From NCBI RefSeq assembly GCF_016907385.1, contig NZ_JAFBBU010000001.1, forward strand, positions 744,001 to 808,000: a stretch of DNA of 64,000 bases. Reading direction: 5' to 3'. Shown piece by piece: positions 42,638 through 53,093 of this stretch (positions are counted from its first letter, which is position 1; the number at the start of each line of letters is the position of its first letter). The notes under the pieces are model-generated. The model ran no database searches. It had not been told where the DNA came from and was given only the letters and a program-made list of their open reading frames with translations. The position numbers were made by a program, and so were the translations under genes. The stretch comes from Subtercola frigoramans. Its GTDB lineage: Bacteria > Actinomycetota > Actinomycetes > Actinomycetales > Microbacteriaceae.

Positions 42638-43189
42638 ATGGATTCCCGCGATGTTGAAGCAGACCTGTCACGCATTCTGATCACCGAGAGCGAGATCCAC
42701 GCCAAGATCGCCGAGCTCGCGCGAAAGATCGAAGTCGACTACGCGGGCCAGGATCTGCTGCTCGTCGGCGTACTCAAAGGTGCGGTCATGGTCATGGCCG
42801 ACCTGGCCCGCGAGTTGCACCTGCCGGTGAGCATGGACTGGATGGCGGTCAGCTCCTACGGCAACAGCACCCAGTCGAGCGGTGTCGTACGCATTCTGAA
42901 AGACCTCGACTCCGAGTTGCAGGGCCGCACCGTGCTGATCGTCGAAGACATCATCGACTCGGGGCTGACGCTCTCCTGGCTTCTCGGCAACCTGCGTTCG
43001 CGCGGCCCGGCCTCGGTCGAGGTGTGCGCGCTGCTGCGCAAGCCTGATGCGGTGCGCGTCGAACTGGATGTTCGGTACGTCGGTTTCGACATCCCCAACG
43101 ACTTCGTGGTGGGCTACGGCCTCGACTATGCGGAGAAGTACCGCAACCTGAAAGACATCGGGGTGCTCGCACCCCACACCTACTCCTGA
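42638..43189 (+). CDS. hpt: Hypoxanthine phosphoribosyltransferase
   Basis: Salvages hypoxanthine and guanine with PRPP. The 183-aa protein shows the PRPP loop [14 protein letters not shown] (residues 99-112), the flexible-loop [11 protein letters not shown] region and [20 protein letters not shown] with [20 protein letters not shown]. In most actinobacteria hpt is followed at once by ftsH; here 4.3 kb of exporter genes intervene. The 164-nt gap before it holds no gene. Confidence 0.96.
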   Translation: MDSRDVEADLSRILITESEIHAKIAELARKIEVDYAGQDLLLVGVLKGAVMVMADLARELHLPVSMDWMAVSSYGNSTQSSGVVRILKDLDSELQGRTVLIVEDIIDSGLTLSWLLGNLRSRGPASVEVCALLRKPDAVRVELDVRYVGFDIPNDFVVGYGLDYAEKYRNLKDIGVLAPHTYS

Positions 43190-43200
43190 GACGCATCGTC

Positions 43201-43288
43201 GCTGGTTGAGTAGGCCGCAGGCCGTATCGAAACCCCTGCGCGGACGGGGTTTCGATACGCTCGACGCTCAGCGTCGTGCTACTCAACC
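43201..43288. repeat. Dispersed palindromic repeat copy B
   Basis: The left arm starts GCTGGTTGAGTAGG and ends CGTATCGAAACC (43201-43234); the right arm runs GGTTTCGATACG to CTACTCAACC (about 43248-43288), giving a large palindrome. An inner CGACGC/GCGTCG hairpin (43262-43276) may act as a terminator. It marks the junction between hpt and the exporter cassette. Confidence 0.85.
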
Positions 43289-43328
43289 GGCGGTTCGGGG
43301 TGGGTTTCGGCACGCCCTCCGGCGCTCC

Positions 43329-44873
43329 TCAGCCAGCCGTGGCTGCTGAGGCGTCGGCCTGGCGGTCGTTCTCGCGGTGCTGCTCGGCCGTGGCGTGGGC
43401 GGCGTGCAGGGTGGCATGAATCGACGCCTTGCGCTCGAACAGCAGCGCGGCCATGATCGCCCCGGCCAGGAAGAAGCCCGACGCGCACCAGTAGGCAACG
43501 TGGTACCCGTTCACCGCGGCCTGAGCCGCCACTGCAGCCTGGGCGGCCGGCGTCGTTGCCCCGGCGATGTTCGAGGCGATGTAGTTCGTCACCGCTGTTG
43601 CCACCAGCGTATTGAGGAGGGCGGTGCTGATCGAGCCGCCGACCTGCTGGCTGGTGTTCACCATCGCCGACGCGACGCCAGCGTACTGGCGGTCGACGCC
43701 GAGCGTGGCGGTCTGGATCGACGCCGGCATGATCGTTCCCATGGCGAGCCCCATGAGCATGAGGGGCGGCAGGATGTTCGCGGCATACGTGCTCGACAGG
43801 TCGAGCAGGGTCATCCAGGCGAGGGCTGCCGACGCCATGACCATGCCGATCGGCACCAGCACCTTCGGCCCGAAGCGCGGAACGAAGATGTTCGTGCCGA
43901 GCTGGGCGGCCAGCACCAGGCAGGCGATCATCGGCAGGAACGAGAGCCCCGTGGTGATCGGCGAGAAGCCGAGCGAAGTCTGCAGGTAGTACGTCAGAAA
44001 CAGGAAGACGGCGAACATGCCCGACCCCGCCACGAACACCGACAGGTACGACGCGCCACGGTTGCGATGGAGAACGATCTTGAGGGGGAGCAGCGGGTGC
44101 TTCGCGCGTCGCTGCCACAGAACGAAGGCCACCAGCAGGATGCCGCTGGCGACGAGCATGCTCCAGGTCCAGAAGTCGCCCCACCCGTTGGTCTCCGCGT
44201 TCGAGAACCCGTAGACGAGGGCGAACAGGCCACCGGAGACCAGCAGGGTGCCGGGAACGTCGAGTTTCGGGCGGGGCCCGGTGCGCTTGTTGGTCGGCAC
44301 GAAGATGAGGGCGCCGATCACGGCGACGATCGCGAAGAATACGTTGATGTAGAGGTTCCAGCGCCAGCTGAAGTCCTGCGTGAGGTAGCCACCCAGCAGC
44401 AGGCCGACTGCACCGCCGGCGCCGGCGATCGCACCGAACACGCCGAAGGCCCGAGCGCGCTCCTTGGGAATGGTGAAGGTCGTCGTCAACACGGCGAGCG
44501 CGGTCGGCGCGAGCAGGGCGCCGAACAGCCCCTGCAGGGCCCGCGCTGCGACGAGTGTGCCGAAACTGTCGGCCGCGCCTCCCAGCGCGGAGGCTGCAGC
44601 GAAACCGATGAGGCCGATGATGAAGGCCCGCTTGCGACCGATGAGGTCTGACACCCGGCCGCCGAGCAGCAGCAAGCTGCCGAAGGCGAGCGAGTAGGCG
44701 GTGACCACCCACTGGCGGTCACCGTTCGAGAAGCCGAGGTCGGCCTGTGCCGCTGGCAACGCGATGTTGACCACGGTGGCATCGAGGACGACCATGAGCT
44801 GCGCGAGCGCGACCGTGGCGAGAGTGAACCAGCGACGAGTGGATGCGGTCTCTGCCGCTGTTTTCTCCGACAT
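43329..44873 (-). CDS. DHA2-family MFS multidrug exporter (copy 1)
   Basis: A proton-antiport drug exporter of 514 aa with about 14 TM helices. Motif A reads GGRVSDLIGRKRAF, motif D1 is in VVLDATVVNIALPAAQADLG, and motif C is in GAIAGAGGAVGLLLGGYL. Start ATG 44873 is preferred over 44885 because the latter overlaps the operator; a TATGCT -10 seven bases upstream suggests a leaderless mRNA. It is closely similar along its length to the exporter at 45763, so a duplication is likely. The C-terminal tail is His/Ala-rich. Confidence 0.92.
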   Translation of the reverse strand: MSEKTAAETASTRRWFTLATVALAQLMVVLDATVVNIALPAAQADLGFSNGDRQWVVTAYSLAFGSLLLLGGRVSDLIGRKRAFIIGLIGFAAASALGGAADSFGTLVAARALQGLFGALLAPTALAVLTTTFTIPKERARAFGVFGAIAGAGGAVGLLLGGYLTQDFSWRWNLYINVFFAIVAVIGALIFVPTNKRTGPRPKLDVPGTLLVSGGLFALVYGFSNAETNGWGDFWTWSMLVASGILLVAFVLWQRRAKHPLLPLKIVLHRNRGASYLSVFVAGSGMFAVFLFLTYYLQTSLGFSPITTGLSFLPMIACLVLAAQLGTNIFVPRFGPKVLVPIGMVMASAALAWMTLLDLSSTYAANILPPLMLMGLAMGTIMPASIQTATLGVDRQYAGVASAMVNTSQQVGGSISTALLNTLVATAVTNYIASNIAGATTPAAQAAVAAQAAVNGYHVAYWCASGFFLAGAIMAALLFERKASIHATLHAAHATAEQHRENDRQADASAATAG

Positions 44874-44883
44874 GTTTGATAGC

Positions 44884-44911
44884 ATATACGGTACTCACCA
44901 GTTTCGGATAT
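44884..44911. promoter_or_regulatory. TetR-type operator, copy 1
   Basis: A 28-bp imperfect palindrome with the pattern ATAT-x-CG-xx-ACT-N4-AGT-xx-CG-x-ATAT. It overlaps the promoter of exporter 1 and faces tetR. The same block occurs at 47291-47318; both share CGGTACT and AGTTTCGGA at identical spacing. Confidence 0.82.
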
Positions 44912-44995
44912 TGGAACTCTCTCGTCTGAGGAACATCACTCTTCGCAACGCCACGGTGTTTCACACATCATCAACACAGAAAGGCAGGTGCTGTA

Positions 44996-45655
44996 ATGGC
45001 GCACACCGATGCCCCTGAAGACACCCTCGCAGATACCGCCGACACTGCGCCGAAACTCGGCCGCAAACGGGACCACTCCCGTGACCCTGAGATTCTGGAT
45101 GCTGCACTCGACGTTCTCGCCGAAACGGGCTATGACGGCATGACGATCGACATGGTCGCGGCGCGGGCCAAGGCCGGCAAGGCCACGCTCTACCGCCGAT
45201 GGCCCTCGAAGGCCCACCTTGTGCTCGACGCCGTCGCCTGCATGAAGAAGAGCGACTACGACTCCGACACCCTGCCCGACACCGGCACCCTGCGCGGCGA
45301 CCTGGTCGCCATGATCAAGCCGCACTCGATCGAAGACGGCGAACGCAAGATGCAGATCATGGCCGGCGTCATGTCGATGCTGTCCCGCGACCCCGATCTC
45401 GCCGACGTCGTCAATGCGGCCATCGTCGAGCCCCGTGCAGAGGTGAATCGCCTCTTCATGAAGCGTGCGATCGCCCGCGGAGAGATCCGGGCTGACGCAG
45501 ACATCGAGACTCTCTCGATGATCACCCCCTCGATGGCCTCGTATCGCACGCTCATTCTGAAGAAGCCGATCGACCGCGAGTTTCTGATCTCGATCATCGA
45601 CGGCGTCATCCTGCCCGCCCTGGGGATCAGGCGGACCGCGCCCGCTTCCCGCTAG
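44996..45655 (+). CDS. TetR-family repressor of the twin exporters
   Basis: A 219-aa repressor. HTH: ILDAALDVLAETGYDGMTID, MVAARAKAGKATLYRRWPSK, AHLVLDAVACMKKSDYDSD. The C-terminal ligand domain resembles TetR_C_11-type sensors. It is divergent from exporter 1 and convergent with exporter 2. Operators before both exporters match each other, so one repressor probably serves two exporters. ATG 44996 follows AAAGGCAGG. Confidence 0.92.
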   Translation: MAHTDAPEDTLADTADTAPKLGRKRDHSRDPEILDAALDVLAETGYDGMTIDMVAARAKAGKATLYRRWPSKAHLVLDAVACMKKSDYDSDTLPDTGTLRGDLVAMIKPHSIEDGERKMQIMAGVMSMLSRDPDLADVVNAAIVEPRAEVNRLFMKRAIARGEIRADADIETLSMITPSMASYRTLILKKPIDREFLISIIDGVILPALGIRRTAPASR

Positions 45656-45706
45656 TCTCGTTCGAAGCTGTGGGCGCATCCACGCGCTCGCGCACAGTTG
45701 CTTGCA

Positions 45707-45751
45707 CGAAAAAGCCCCCTGCCTCGCAAGAGAGAGAAGGGGGCTTTTTCG
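45707..45751. terminator. Bidirectional intrinsic terminator
   Basis: CGAAAAAGCCCCCT (45707-45720) and AGGGGGCTTTTTCG (45738-45751) form a perfect 14-bp stem with U-tracts on both strands. It sits between the convergent tetR and exporter-2 genes. Confidence 0.95.
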
Positions 45752-45762
45752 CGCTGGGCTGG

Positions 45763-47280
45763 TTAGTGCATGGCGACCAACGGCAGATCGTCGGCGTCTT
45801 CGGCCTGCGCCTCGGCATGAGCGGCGTGGGCCGTCTCCGTGACCGTCGACTTGCGGGTGTAGAGCAGTGCGGAGAGCACCGCTCCAATGGCGAAGAACAG
45901 CGCACTGTAGAGGTACGCCGTGTTGTAGCTCGCGATGGCCGCGTCGGAGGCGACCTGAGCAGAGGCCGGAAGGTGCGACGCGACGTAACCGGTCGCAGCG
46001 GTTGCCGCAAGCGTGTTCAGGAGGGCCGTGCCGATCGAGCCACCCACCTGCTGGCTGGTGTTCACACTTGCCGAGGCGACTCCGGCGAACTGGCGGTTCA
46101 CTCCGAGGGTCGCGGTCTGCATGGCCGCGGGCATGATCGAGCCCATGGCGAACCCGATCACCAGAAGGGCCGGCAGGATGTTCGCCGCGTAGGAGCTGTT
46201 CGTATCGAGGGTCGTCAGCAGGAGCATCCCGACCACACCGATCACCATGCCGGTCGGAACCATGACCTTCGGCCCGAATCGCGGCACGAAGATGTTGGTC
46301 GAGAGCTGCGCGGAGACGACCAGCATCAGGATCATCGGCAGGAAGGCAGTACCGGTCTGGATCGGCGAGTAGTGCATCGACACTTCGAGGTAGTAGGTGA
46401 CGAAGAGGAAGATGCCGAACATTCCGGCGCCCGAGATCAGCACGGCGAGAAAGGATGCTCCACGGTTGCGGTCAAGCACCACGGCGAGGGGCAGCAATGG
46501 ATGCTTCGCCACCCTTTGCCAGAGAACGAACCCGACCAGCAGCACGCCACTGGCGACCAGGAAGCCCCAGCTCGAAGCCGCGCCCCAGCCATCCGTTTCG
46601 GCGTTCGAGAAGCCGAAGACCAGGGAGAAGAGGCCGCCGGAGACCAGGATGGTACCGGGAATGTCGAGCTTGGGCCGAGGTCCCGTGCGCGCGACCGTCG
46701 TGAGGAAGATCACGGCACCGATCACGGCGATGATGGCGATGAAGACGTTGATATAGAGGTTCCAGCGCCAGTTGAAGTTCTCGGTGAGTACGCCGCCGAG
46801 AAGCAGGCCGACAGCGCCACCGGCGCCCGCGATTGCACCGAACACACCGAAGGCCCTGGCGCGTTCCTTGGGGATGGTGAAGGTGGTCGTCAGCACAGCA
46901 AGAGCAGTGGGCGCGAGCAGCGCGCCGAAGGCTCCCTGAAGTGCTCGCGCAGCGACGAGGGTGCCGAAGCTGTCGGCGGCCCCACCCAGTGCCGAGGCGA
47001 TGGCGAAGCCGATCAGGCCGATGATGAATGTGCGTTTGCGACCCATCAGGTCAGAAAGGCGGCCACCGAGCAGCAGCAGGCTGCCGAAGGCGAGGGAGTA
47101 GGCGGTGATGACCCACTGGCGGTCGGCATTGGAGAAGCCGAGGTCGGCCTGGGCGGCGGGGAGGGCGATGTTGACGACGGTGGAGTCGAGAACGACCATC
47201 AGCTGGGCAAGAGCGACCACGGTGAGGGTCCACCACCGCCGGGAGGAGGCGACCGGTGTTTCGGGAGAGGTTTCAGACAT
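45763..47280 (-). CDS. DHA2-family MFS multidrug exporter (copy 2)
   Basis: A 505-aa exporter, paralogue of the gene at 43329. Long identical stretches include ALAQLMVVLDSTVVNIALPA (one substitution), SLAFGSLLLLGGRLSDLMGR and IPKERARAFGVFGAIAGAGG. Start ATG 47280 (MSETSPETP) is used; a TATAGT -10 seven bases upstream makes it likely leaderless. The longer frame to 47364 would run through the operator. The copies diverge most at the termini and in loops. Substrate unknown. Confidence 0.92.
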   Translation of the reverse strand: MSETSPETPVASSRRWWTLTVVALAQLMVVLDSTVVNIALPAAQADLGFSNADRQWVITAYSLAFGSLLLLGGRLSDLMGRKRTFIIGLIGFAIASALGGAADSFGTLVAARALQGAFGALLAPTALAVLTTTFTIPKERARAFGVFGAIAGAGGAVGLLLGGVLTENFNWRWNLYINVFIAIIAVIGAVIFLTTVARTGPRPKLDIPGTILVSGGLFSLVFGFSNAETDGWGAASSWGFLVASGVLLVGFVLWQRVAKHPLLPLAVVLDRNRGASFLAVLISGAGMFGIFLFVTYYLEVSMHYSPIQTGTAFLPMILMLVVSAQLSTNIFVPRFGPKVMVPTGMVIGVVGMLLLTTLDTNSSYAANILPALLVIGFAMGSIMPAAMQTATLGVNRQFAGVASASVNTSQQVGGSIGTALLNTLAATAATGYVASHLPASAQVASDAAIASYNTAYLYSALFFAIGAVLSALLYTRKSTVTETAHAAHAEAQAEDADDLPLVAMH

Positions 47281-47290
47281 GTCCGCAACT

Positions 47291-47318
47291 ATATGCGGTA
47301 CTGAGTAGTTTCGGAAAT
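47291..47318. promoter_or_regulatory. TetR-type operator, copy 2
   Basis: ATATGCGGTACT, four bases, then AGTTTCGGAAAT; this matches the copy at 44884-44911 in most positions and in its offset to the exporter start. It overlaps the predicted promoter of exporter 2. Confidence 0.82.
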
Positions 47319-47535
47319 GAACAGTTCCTGAATTTACCTGAAGGAAACAATCCTCGCGATACATCTGGGCAACCGTGTGCCACGGACGATCATTCCCGGG
47401 CCGCGCCTATTGATTGCTGTGAAGTTAAGCCCACGGGGAACACGCAGGCGGCACCCAGTCGCCCCCGAGTACTGTGGGCCAAGTACTTTGGTGACCAGAA
47501 AGGTGCCGGCATTGCCGCAAGAACCTAAAAGAGAC

Positions 47536-49548
<2,013 letters not shown>

Positions 49549-49566
49549 TCGGCGCGCGCACTCGTT

Positions 49567-50235
49567 GTGAACACTGGTCGCACAGTTTCCACGCGCGCCG
49601 ATGCAGCCAGCCACGACGGCAGCGTCAACCGAGTCGACTCGCAGAGAGTTGAATCGGCCGTCAGGGAGCTCCTGTTGGCCATTGGCGAAGATCCGGACAG
49701 GGAGGAACTCGTGAGCACTCCCCGGCGGGTTGCCGAGGCGTACTCGGAATTCTTCTCGGGTGTGGGTGTCGACGCGTCGCACCTCCTGACAGAGACATTC
49801 CCCCTGGAGCCCGAGGCGGGTGCGGGCAGCCAACAACCCGTGCTCGTGAGGGGCATCTCCTTTCGTTCGATGTGTGAGCACCACCTTCTGCCGTTCCTCG
49901 GCACGGCACACATCGCTTATGTGCCGAGCGACCGGCTGGTTGGTCTGGGCAGGCTGCCCGCGATCGTCGACGTCATCGCGTCACGCCCGCAATTGCAGGA
50001 GCGACTGGGTGAACAGATCGCCCAGGCCATCGCCGACGGACTGGACGCCATGGGGGTGCTGGTCGTTCTCGAGGCATCACACGGCTGCGTCACCATGCGC
50101 GGCGCGCGCCAGACAGCGAGCTCGACCGTGACCATCGCCGCCAGGGGGTCGCTAGCCGAGCCCGCTGCCCGCGCTGAGATCCTGACCCTGATCGGAGCGA
50201 TTCCGCTGCCCTCCGCCGAAGCGGGCACACGGTGA
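49567..50235 (+). CDS. folE: GTP cyclohydrolase I FolE
   Basis: First enzyme of tetrahydrofolate synthesis, converting GTP to dihydroneopterin triphosphate. Of 222 aa, zinc ligands are Cys103 and His106 (MCEHHLLPF) and Cys174 (HGCVTMRG). GLGRLPAIVDVIASRPQLQE and TPRRVAEAYSEFF are typical. A short variable N-terminus precedes the domain. Starts GTG 49567, 18 nt after ftsH, and overlaps folP by GTGA. Confidence 0.97.
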   Translation: MNTGRTVSTRADAASHDGSVNRVDSQRVESAVRELLLAIGEDPDREELVSTPRRVAEAYSEFFSGVGVDASHLLTETFPLEPEAGAGSQQPVLVRGISFRSMCEHHLLPFLGTAHIAYVPSDRLVGLGRLPAIVDVIASRPQLQERLGEQIAQAIADGLDAMGVLVVLEASHGCVTMRGARQTASSTVTIAARGSLAEPAARAEILTLIGAIPLPSAEAGTR

Positions 50236-51125
50236 GTGGCATCGGCGAAGGCCTCTCGCGGAGACGAAGGCCGGCGATCGACGTTGTGCCTGCAACCTTC
50301 GAGGGGCTGCCGAAGGGTCGCACCCTCATCATGGGCATCGTGAACGTGACAACCGATTCGTTCAGCGACGGCGGGCGCTGGCTTCGTTCGGAGGCCGCCA
50401 TCCAGCACGCGCTCGAGCTGGTTGCGGCAGGGGCCGACCTCATCGACGTCGGCGGTGAATCCACGCGGCCGGGTGCGAGGCGCGTACCCGTAGCGGAAGA
50501 ACAGCATCGTGTTGTCCCGGTCATTCGCGAGCTGGCCCGGCGGGGGGTCGCACTGAGCATCGACACGATGAACGCGTCCACCGCACGAGCGGCGATCGAA
50601 GCCGGAGCGATCCTCGTCAACGACGTTTCAGGCACCGCTTCAGACCCGCTGATGACTCCCACGATCATCGAACTCGAAGCCCCGATCATCGTCTCGCACT
50701 GGCGTGGCCACAGTGACACCATGAATTCGCGGGCCGTGTATGCCGACGTCGTTGCCGAGGTTCGCGCCGAGCTCGAATACCAGGTAGCCGAGCTCGTGGT
50801 TCGGGGTGTGAGGATCGATCGGCTGCTGGTGGACCCGGGCCTTGGCTTCGCCAAGAACTCCGAACACAACTGGAAGATCCTCGGCCACCTCGACGCCCTC
50901 ACCTCGTTCGGGCTGCCGGTCGTCGTCGGAGCGTCGCGCAAGCGGTTCATCGGTGAACTGCTGCCCGCGGGTGCTGCAATGGAGGAGAGGGATTTCGGCT
51001 CCGCCGTTGCCGCGGCGCTGGCCGCGCAGGCAGGCGCGTGGGCGGTGCGAGTGCACGACATCGAGACCACCACGGCCGCGCTGGCTGTGGCAGAGGCGTG
51101 GAAGACGGGGGCTCTCGATGAGTGA
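50232..51125 (+). CDS. folP: Dihydropteroate synthase FolP
   Basis: Condenses pterin pyrophosphate with p-aminobenzoate; the target of sulfonamides. Of 297 aa: MGIVNVTTDSFSDGG (motif 1), GADLIDVGGESTRPGA (motif 2), SIDTMNASTARAAIEAGA, LLVDPGLGFAKNSEHN and VVGASRKRFIG. The pABA/sulfa loops look intact. Coupled to folE (4-nt overlap) and folB (8-nt overlap). Confidence 0.97.
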   Translation: MSGIGEGLSRRRRPAIDVVPATFEGLPKGRTLIMGIVNVTTDSFSDGGRWLRSEAAIQHALELVAAGADLIDVGGESTRPGARRVPVAEEQHRVVPVIRELARRGVALSIDTMNASTARAAIEAGAILVNDVSGTASDPLMTPTIIELEAPIIVSHWRGHSDTMNSRAVYADVVAEVRAELEYQVAELVVRGVRIDRLLVDPGLGFAKNSEHNWKILGHLDALTSFGLPVVVGASRKRFIGELLPAGAAMEERDFGSAVAAALAAQAGAWAVRVHDIETTTAALAVAEAWKTGALDE

Positions 51126-51588
51126 GATCGGCCGGGCATCCGCTAGTGTCGCCGTCGTGACTGATGAATTCGAGCCGGCCCAGACCCCGCCGGCCGAGAC
51201 CCCACCCGCCGTGCTCGTACCCACCGAACCCGACTCGCTGACCCTCACGGGTCTCGCCGTGCAGGCGAACCACGGGGTCTACGACTTCGAGCGTCGCGAC
51301 GGCCAACCGTTCGTCATCGACGTGACCGTGTGGCTGAACACCGTCGATGCGGCGTCAAGCGACGACATCGACCAGACGCTTCACTACGGTGACCTCGCGA
51401 GCGAGATCGTCGAGGCGGCATCGAAAGACCCCGTCGACCTCATCGAGACCCTCGCTGAGCGGGTCGCGCTCGTCGTCCTGATGCACGCGATCGCCGACCG
51501 AGTGCAGGTGACCGTACACAAGCCGGAGGCGCCGATCGCCGTTCCATTCGGCGACGTCTCGATCACCATCACGCGGAGACGGGCATGA
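51118..51588 (+). CDS. folB: Dihydroneopterin aldolase FolB
   Basis: Cleaves dihydroneopterin to hydroxymethyl-dihydropterin. The aldolase domain occupies residues about 40-156: LTLTGLAVQANHGVYDFERR, QPFVIDVTVWL, HYGDLASEIV and LIETLAERVALVVL, with the catalytic Lys in VTVHKPEAPI. The first about 38 residues are a Pro/Glu-rich extension unusual for FolB; a later GTG at 51139 or 51157 could be the true start. Overlaps folP by 8 nt and folK by 4 nt. Confidence 0.94.
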   Translation: MSEIGRASASVAVVTDEFEPAQTPPAETPPAVLVPTEPDSLTLTGLAVQANHGVYDFERRDGQPFVIDVTVWLNTVDAASSDDIDQTLHYGDLASEIVEAASKDPVDLIETLAERVALVVLMHAIADRVQVTVHKPEAPIAVPFGDVSITITRRRA

Positions 51589-52109
51589 GGCAGGAGAAGC
51601 TGCGCGTCACGCTTCCGGCCGTGATCGCGCTCGGCAGCAACCTCGGCGATCGGGAGGCGACACTGCGGTCTGCTGTTGCTGAGATCGAGGTTCTCGACGG
51701 TGTGATCCTCGACGCGGTCTCGAGCCTGTACGAGACCGATGCCCTCAAGCCGGAGGGCATCGACCTCTCGGCCCCCGCCTACCTGAACGCCGTCATGCTC
51801 GTTCGCTCCGCTCTCACTGCTCACCAACTGCTGGATGCCCTGCAGAGCATCGAGCAGACCCACGACCGGGTGCGCGTCGAGCGCTGGGGCGACCGGACCC
51901 TCGACCTCGACCTCATCACGTTCGCTGACCTCGAACTGAGTGACGACGTGCTCACCCTGCCCCACCCGCGTGCGTTCGAGCGATCCTTCGTGCTGGCGCC
52001 GTGGCATGAGATCGCGCCCCGCGCCACGCTGGTGGGCAAGGGCCCCATCGACGCGCTGCTGGCCAAGACGTACGAGAGCCCGCGGCTCTTCACCGGGTGG
52101 ATGCGATGA
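51585..52109 (+). CDS. folK: HPPK, 2-amino-4-hydroxy-6-hydroxymethyldihydropteridine pyrophosphokinase FolK
   Basis: Pyrophosphorylates hydroxymethyl-dihydropterin for FolP. Of 174 aa: VIALGSNLGDREATLRSAVA, YETDAL, YLNAVMLV, and the signature RWGDRTLDLDLITFADLELS with catalytic Asp pairs. ATGA overlap on both sides. Completes a four-gene folate pathway block. Confidence 0.96.
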   Translation: MRQEKLRVTLPAVIALGSNLGDREATLRSAVAEIEVLDGVILDAVSSLYETDALKPEGIDLSAPAYLNAVMLVRSALTAHQLLDALQSIEQTHDRVRVERWGDRTLDLDLITFADLELSDDVLTLPHPRAFERSFVLAPWHEIAPRATLVGKGPIDALLAKTYESPRLFTGWMR

Positions 52110-52591
52110 AGCGCACGCGCCCCATCACCCTCGTTCTCCTCGGAATCGCCGGCGCGTTCCTCGGCTTCTTCCTCGAGGTCGCGCTCGCCTCCTCAGGGCA
52201 ACCCATCGTCGCCCTGCCCTTCTCGCTCTCCATCACCCTGGTCGCCGCAGGTGCGATCGTCGTCGTGCTCGCTGTGCCGATCGCGCGCGCGATCCGGGGC
52301 ACCAACCCGCGCCCGATCAACCCCTTTCGGGCGATGCGCGTCGCCGTGCTGGCAAAAGCGTCGAGCATGGTCGGTTCGCTGATCGCCGGGGTCGGCCTCG
52401 GTGTGGTCGTCTACCTGCTGTCGCGAGCCGTCATACCCGCAGTGGCCTCGCTCTGGCTGAGCATCGCCGCTGCCGTCGCCGGTGCGGTGCTCCTGGCCTG
52501 CGGGCTGGTCGCCGAGAAGCTCTGCACCCTTCCTCCCGACGACCGCAACCCGGACGACGGGCAACCCGAACCAGACAGACGACTGGGCTGA
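52106..52591 (+). CDS. DUF3180-type membrane protein
   Basis: A 161-aa protein with four hydrophobic helices (ITLVLLGIAGAFLGFFLEVA, LSITLVAAGAIVVVLAVPIA, SSMVGSLIAGVGLGVVVYLL, LWLSIAAAVAGAVLLACGLV). Position after folK and the segment NPFRAMRVAVLAKASSMVGS match DUF3180 proteins, which are found almost only at this place in actinobacterial folate operons. Role unknown. ATG 52106 overlaps the folK stop. Confidence 0.85.
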   Translation: MKRTRPITLVLLGIAGAFLGFFLEVALASSGQPIVALPFSLSITLVAAGAIVVVLAVPIARAIRGTNPRPINPFRAMRVAVLAKASSMVGSLIAGVGLGVVVYLLSRAVIPAVASLWLSIAAAVAGAVLLACGLVAEKLCTLPPDDRNPDDGQPEPDRRLG

Positions 52592-52595
52592 GGCA

Positions 52596-53093
52596 GTGAG
52601 CACTCCTCCCGATTCGAGCAGGCTCTCCTTCGAGGGCCCCTGGCGTCGGGTCAGCCCCAAATACGTCGCCGTCGAGCTTGCGGCCTCGTTCGTCACGGGA
52701 CTCGTGCTGGCTGGGGTGAGCGTCTTCTTCATCGTGGTCGCAGGCGCCTGGTTCGGGTGGTGGATGCTCGGGGCCGCGGTGCTGATCACGATCATCCTGC
52801 TCGTGGTAGCCCCCCGGCGCGCCCGCGCGTACGAGTTCCAGTTGCGCGACGACGACCTGCTCTTCCGCCGAGGCATCATGTTCTTCCGCATTGTGGCGGT
52901 GCCGTACGGACGCATGCAGCTCATCGACGTCAACAGGGGGCCGCTGGGACGCGCGCTCGGGCTCAGCGACCTGAAATTCGTCACCGCCGCCGCAACAACC
53001 GGCGTCTCGATTCCCGGCCTCCCCGCAACAGAGGCCGACGAGCTCCGCGACACGCTCGTGAGGTTGGCCGAGCAGCGGCGGTCCGGCCTGTGA
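52596..53093 (+). CDS. PH-domain membrane protein (YdbS-like)
   Basis: A 165-aa protein: two TM helices (about residues 23-68), then a bacterial PH domain of the bPH2/DUF304 type (AYEFQLRDDDLLFRRGIMFF, RIVAVPYGRMQLIDVNRGPL, LKFVTAAATTGVSIPGL). In Bacillus, YdbS and YdbT form a pair. It is followed with a GTGA overlap by the larger three-domain partner, consistent with a complex. GTG 52596 follows GAGG. Confidence 0.87.
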   Translation: MSTPPDSSRLSFEGPWRRVSPKYVAVELAASFVTGLVLAGVSVFFIVVAGAWFGWWMLGAAVLITIILLVVAPRRARAYEFQLRDDDLLFRRGIMFFRIVAVPYGRMQLIDVNRGPLGRALGLSDLKFVTAAATTGVSIPGLPATEADELRDTLVRLAEQRRSGL

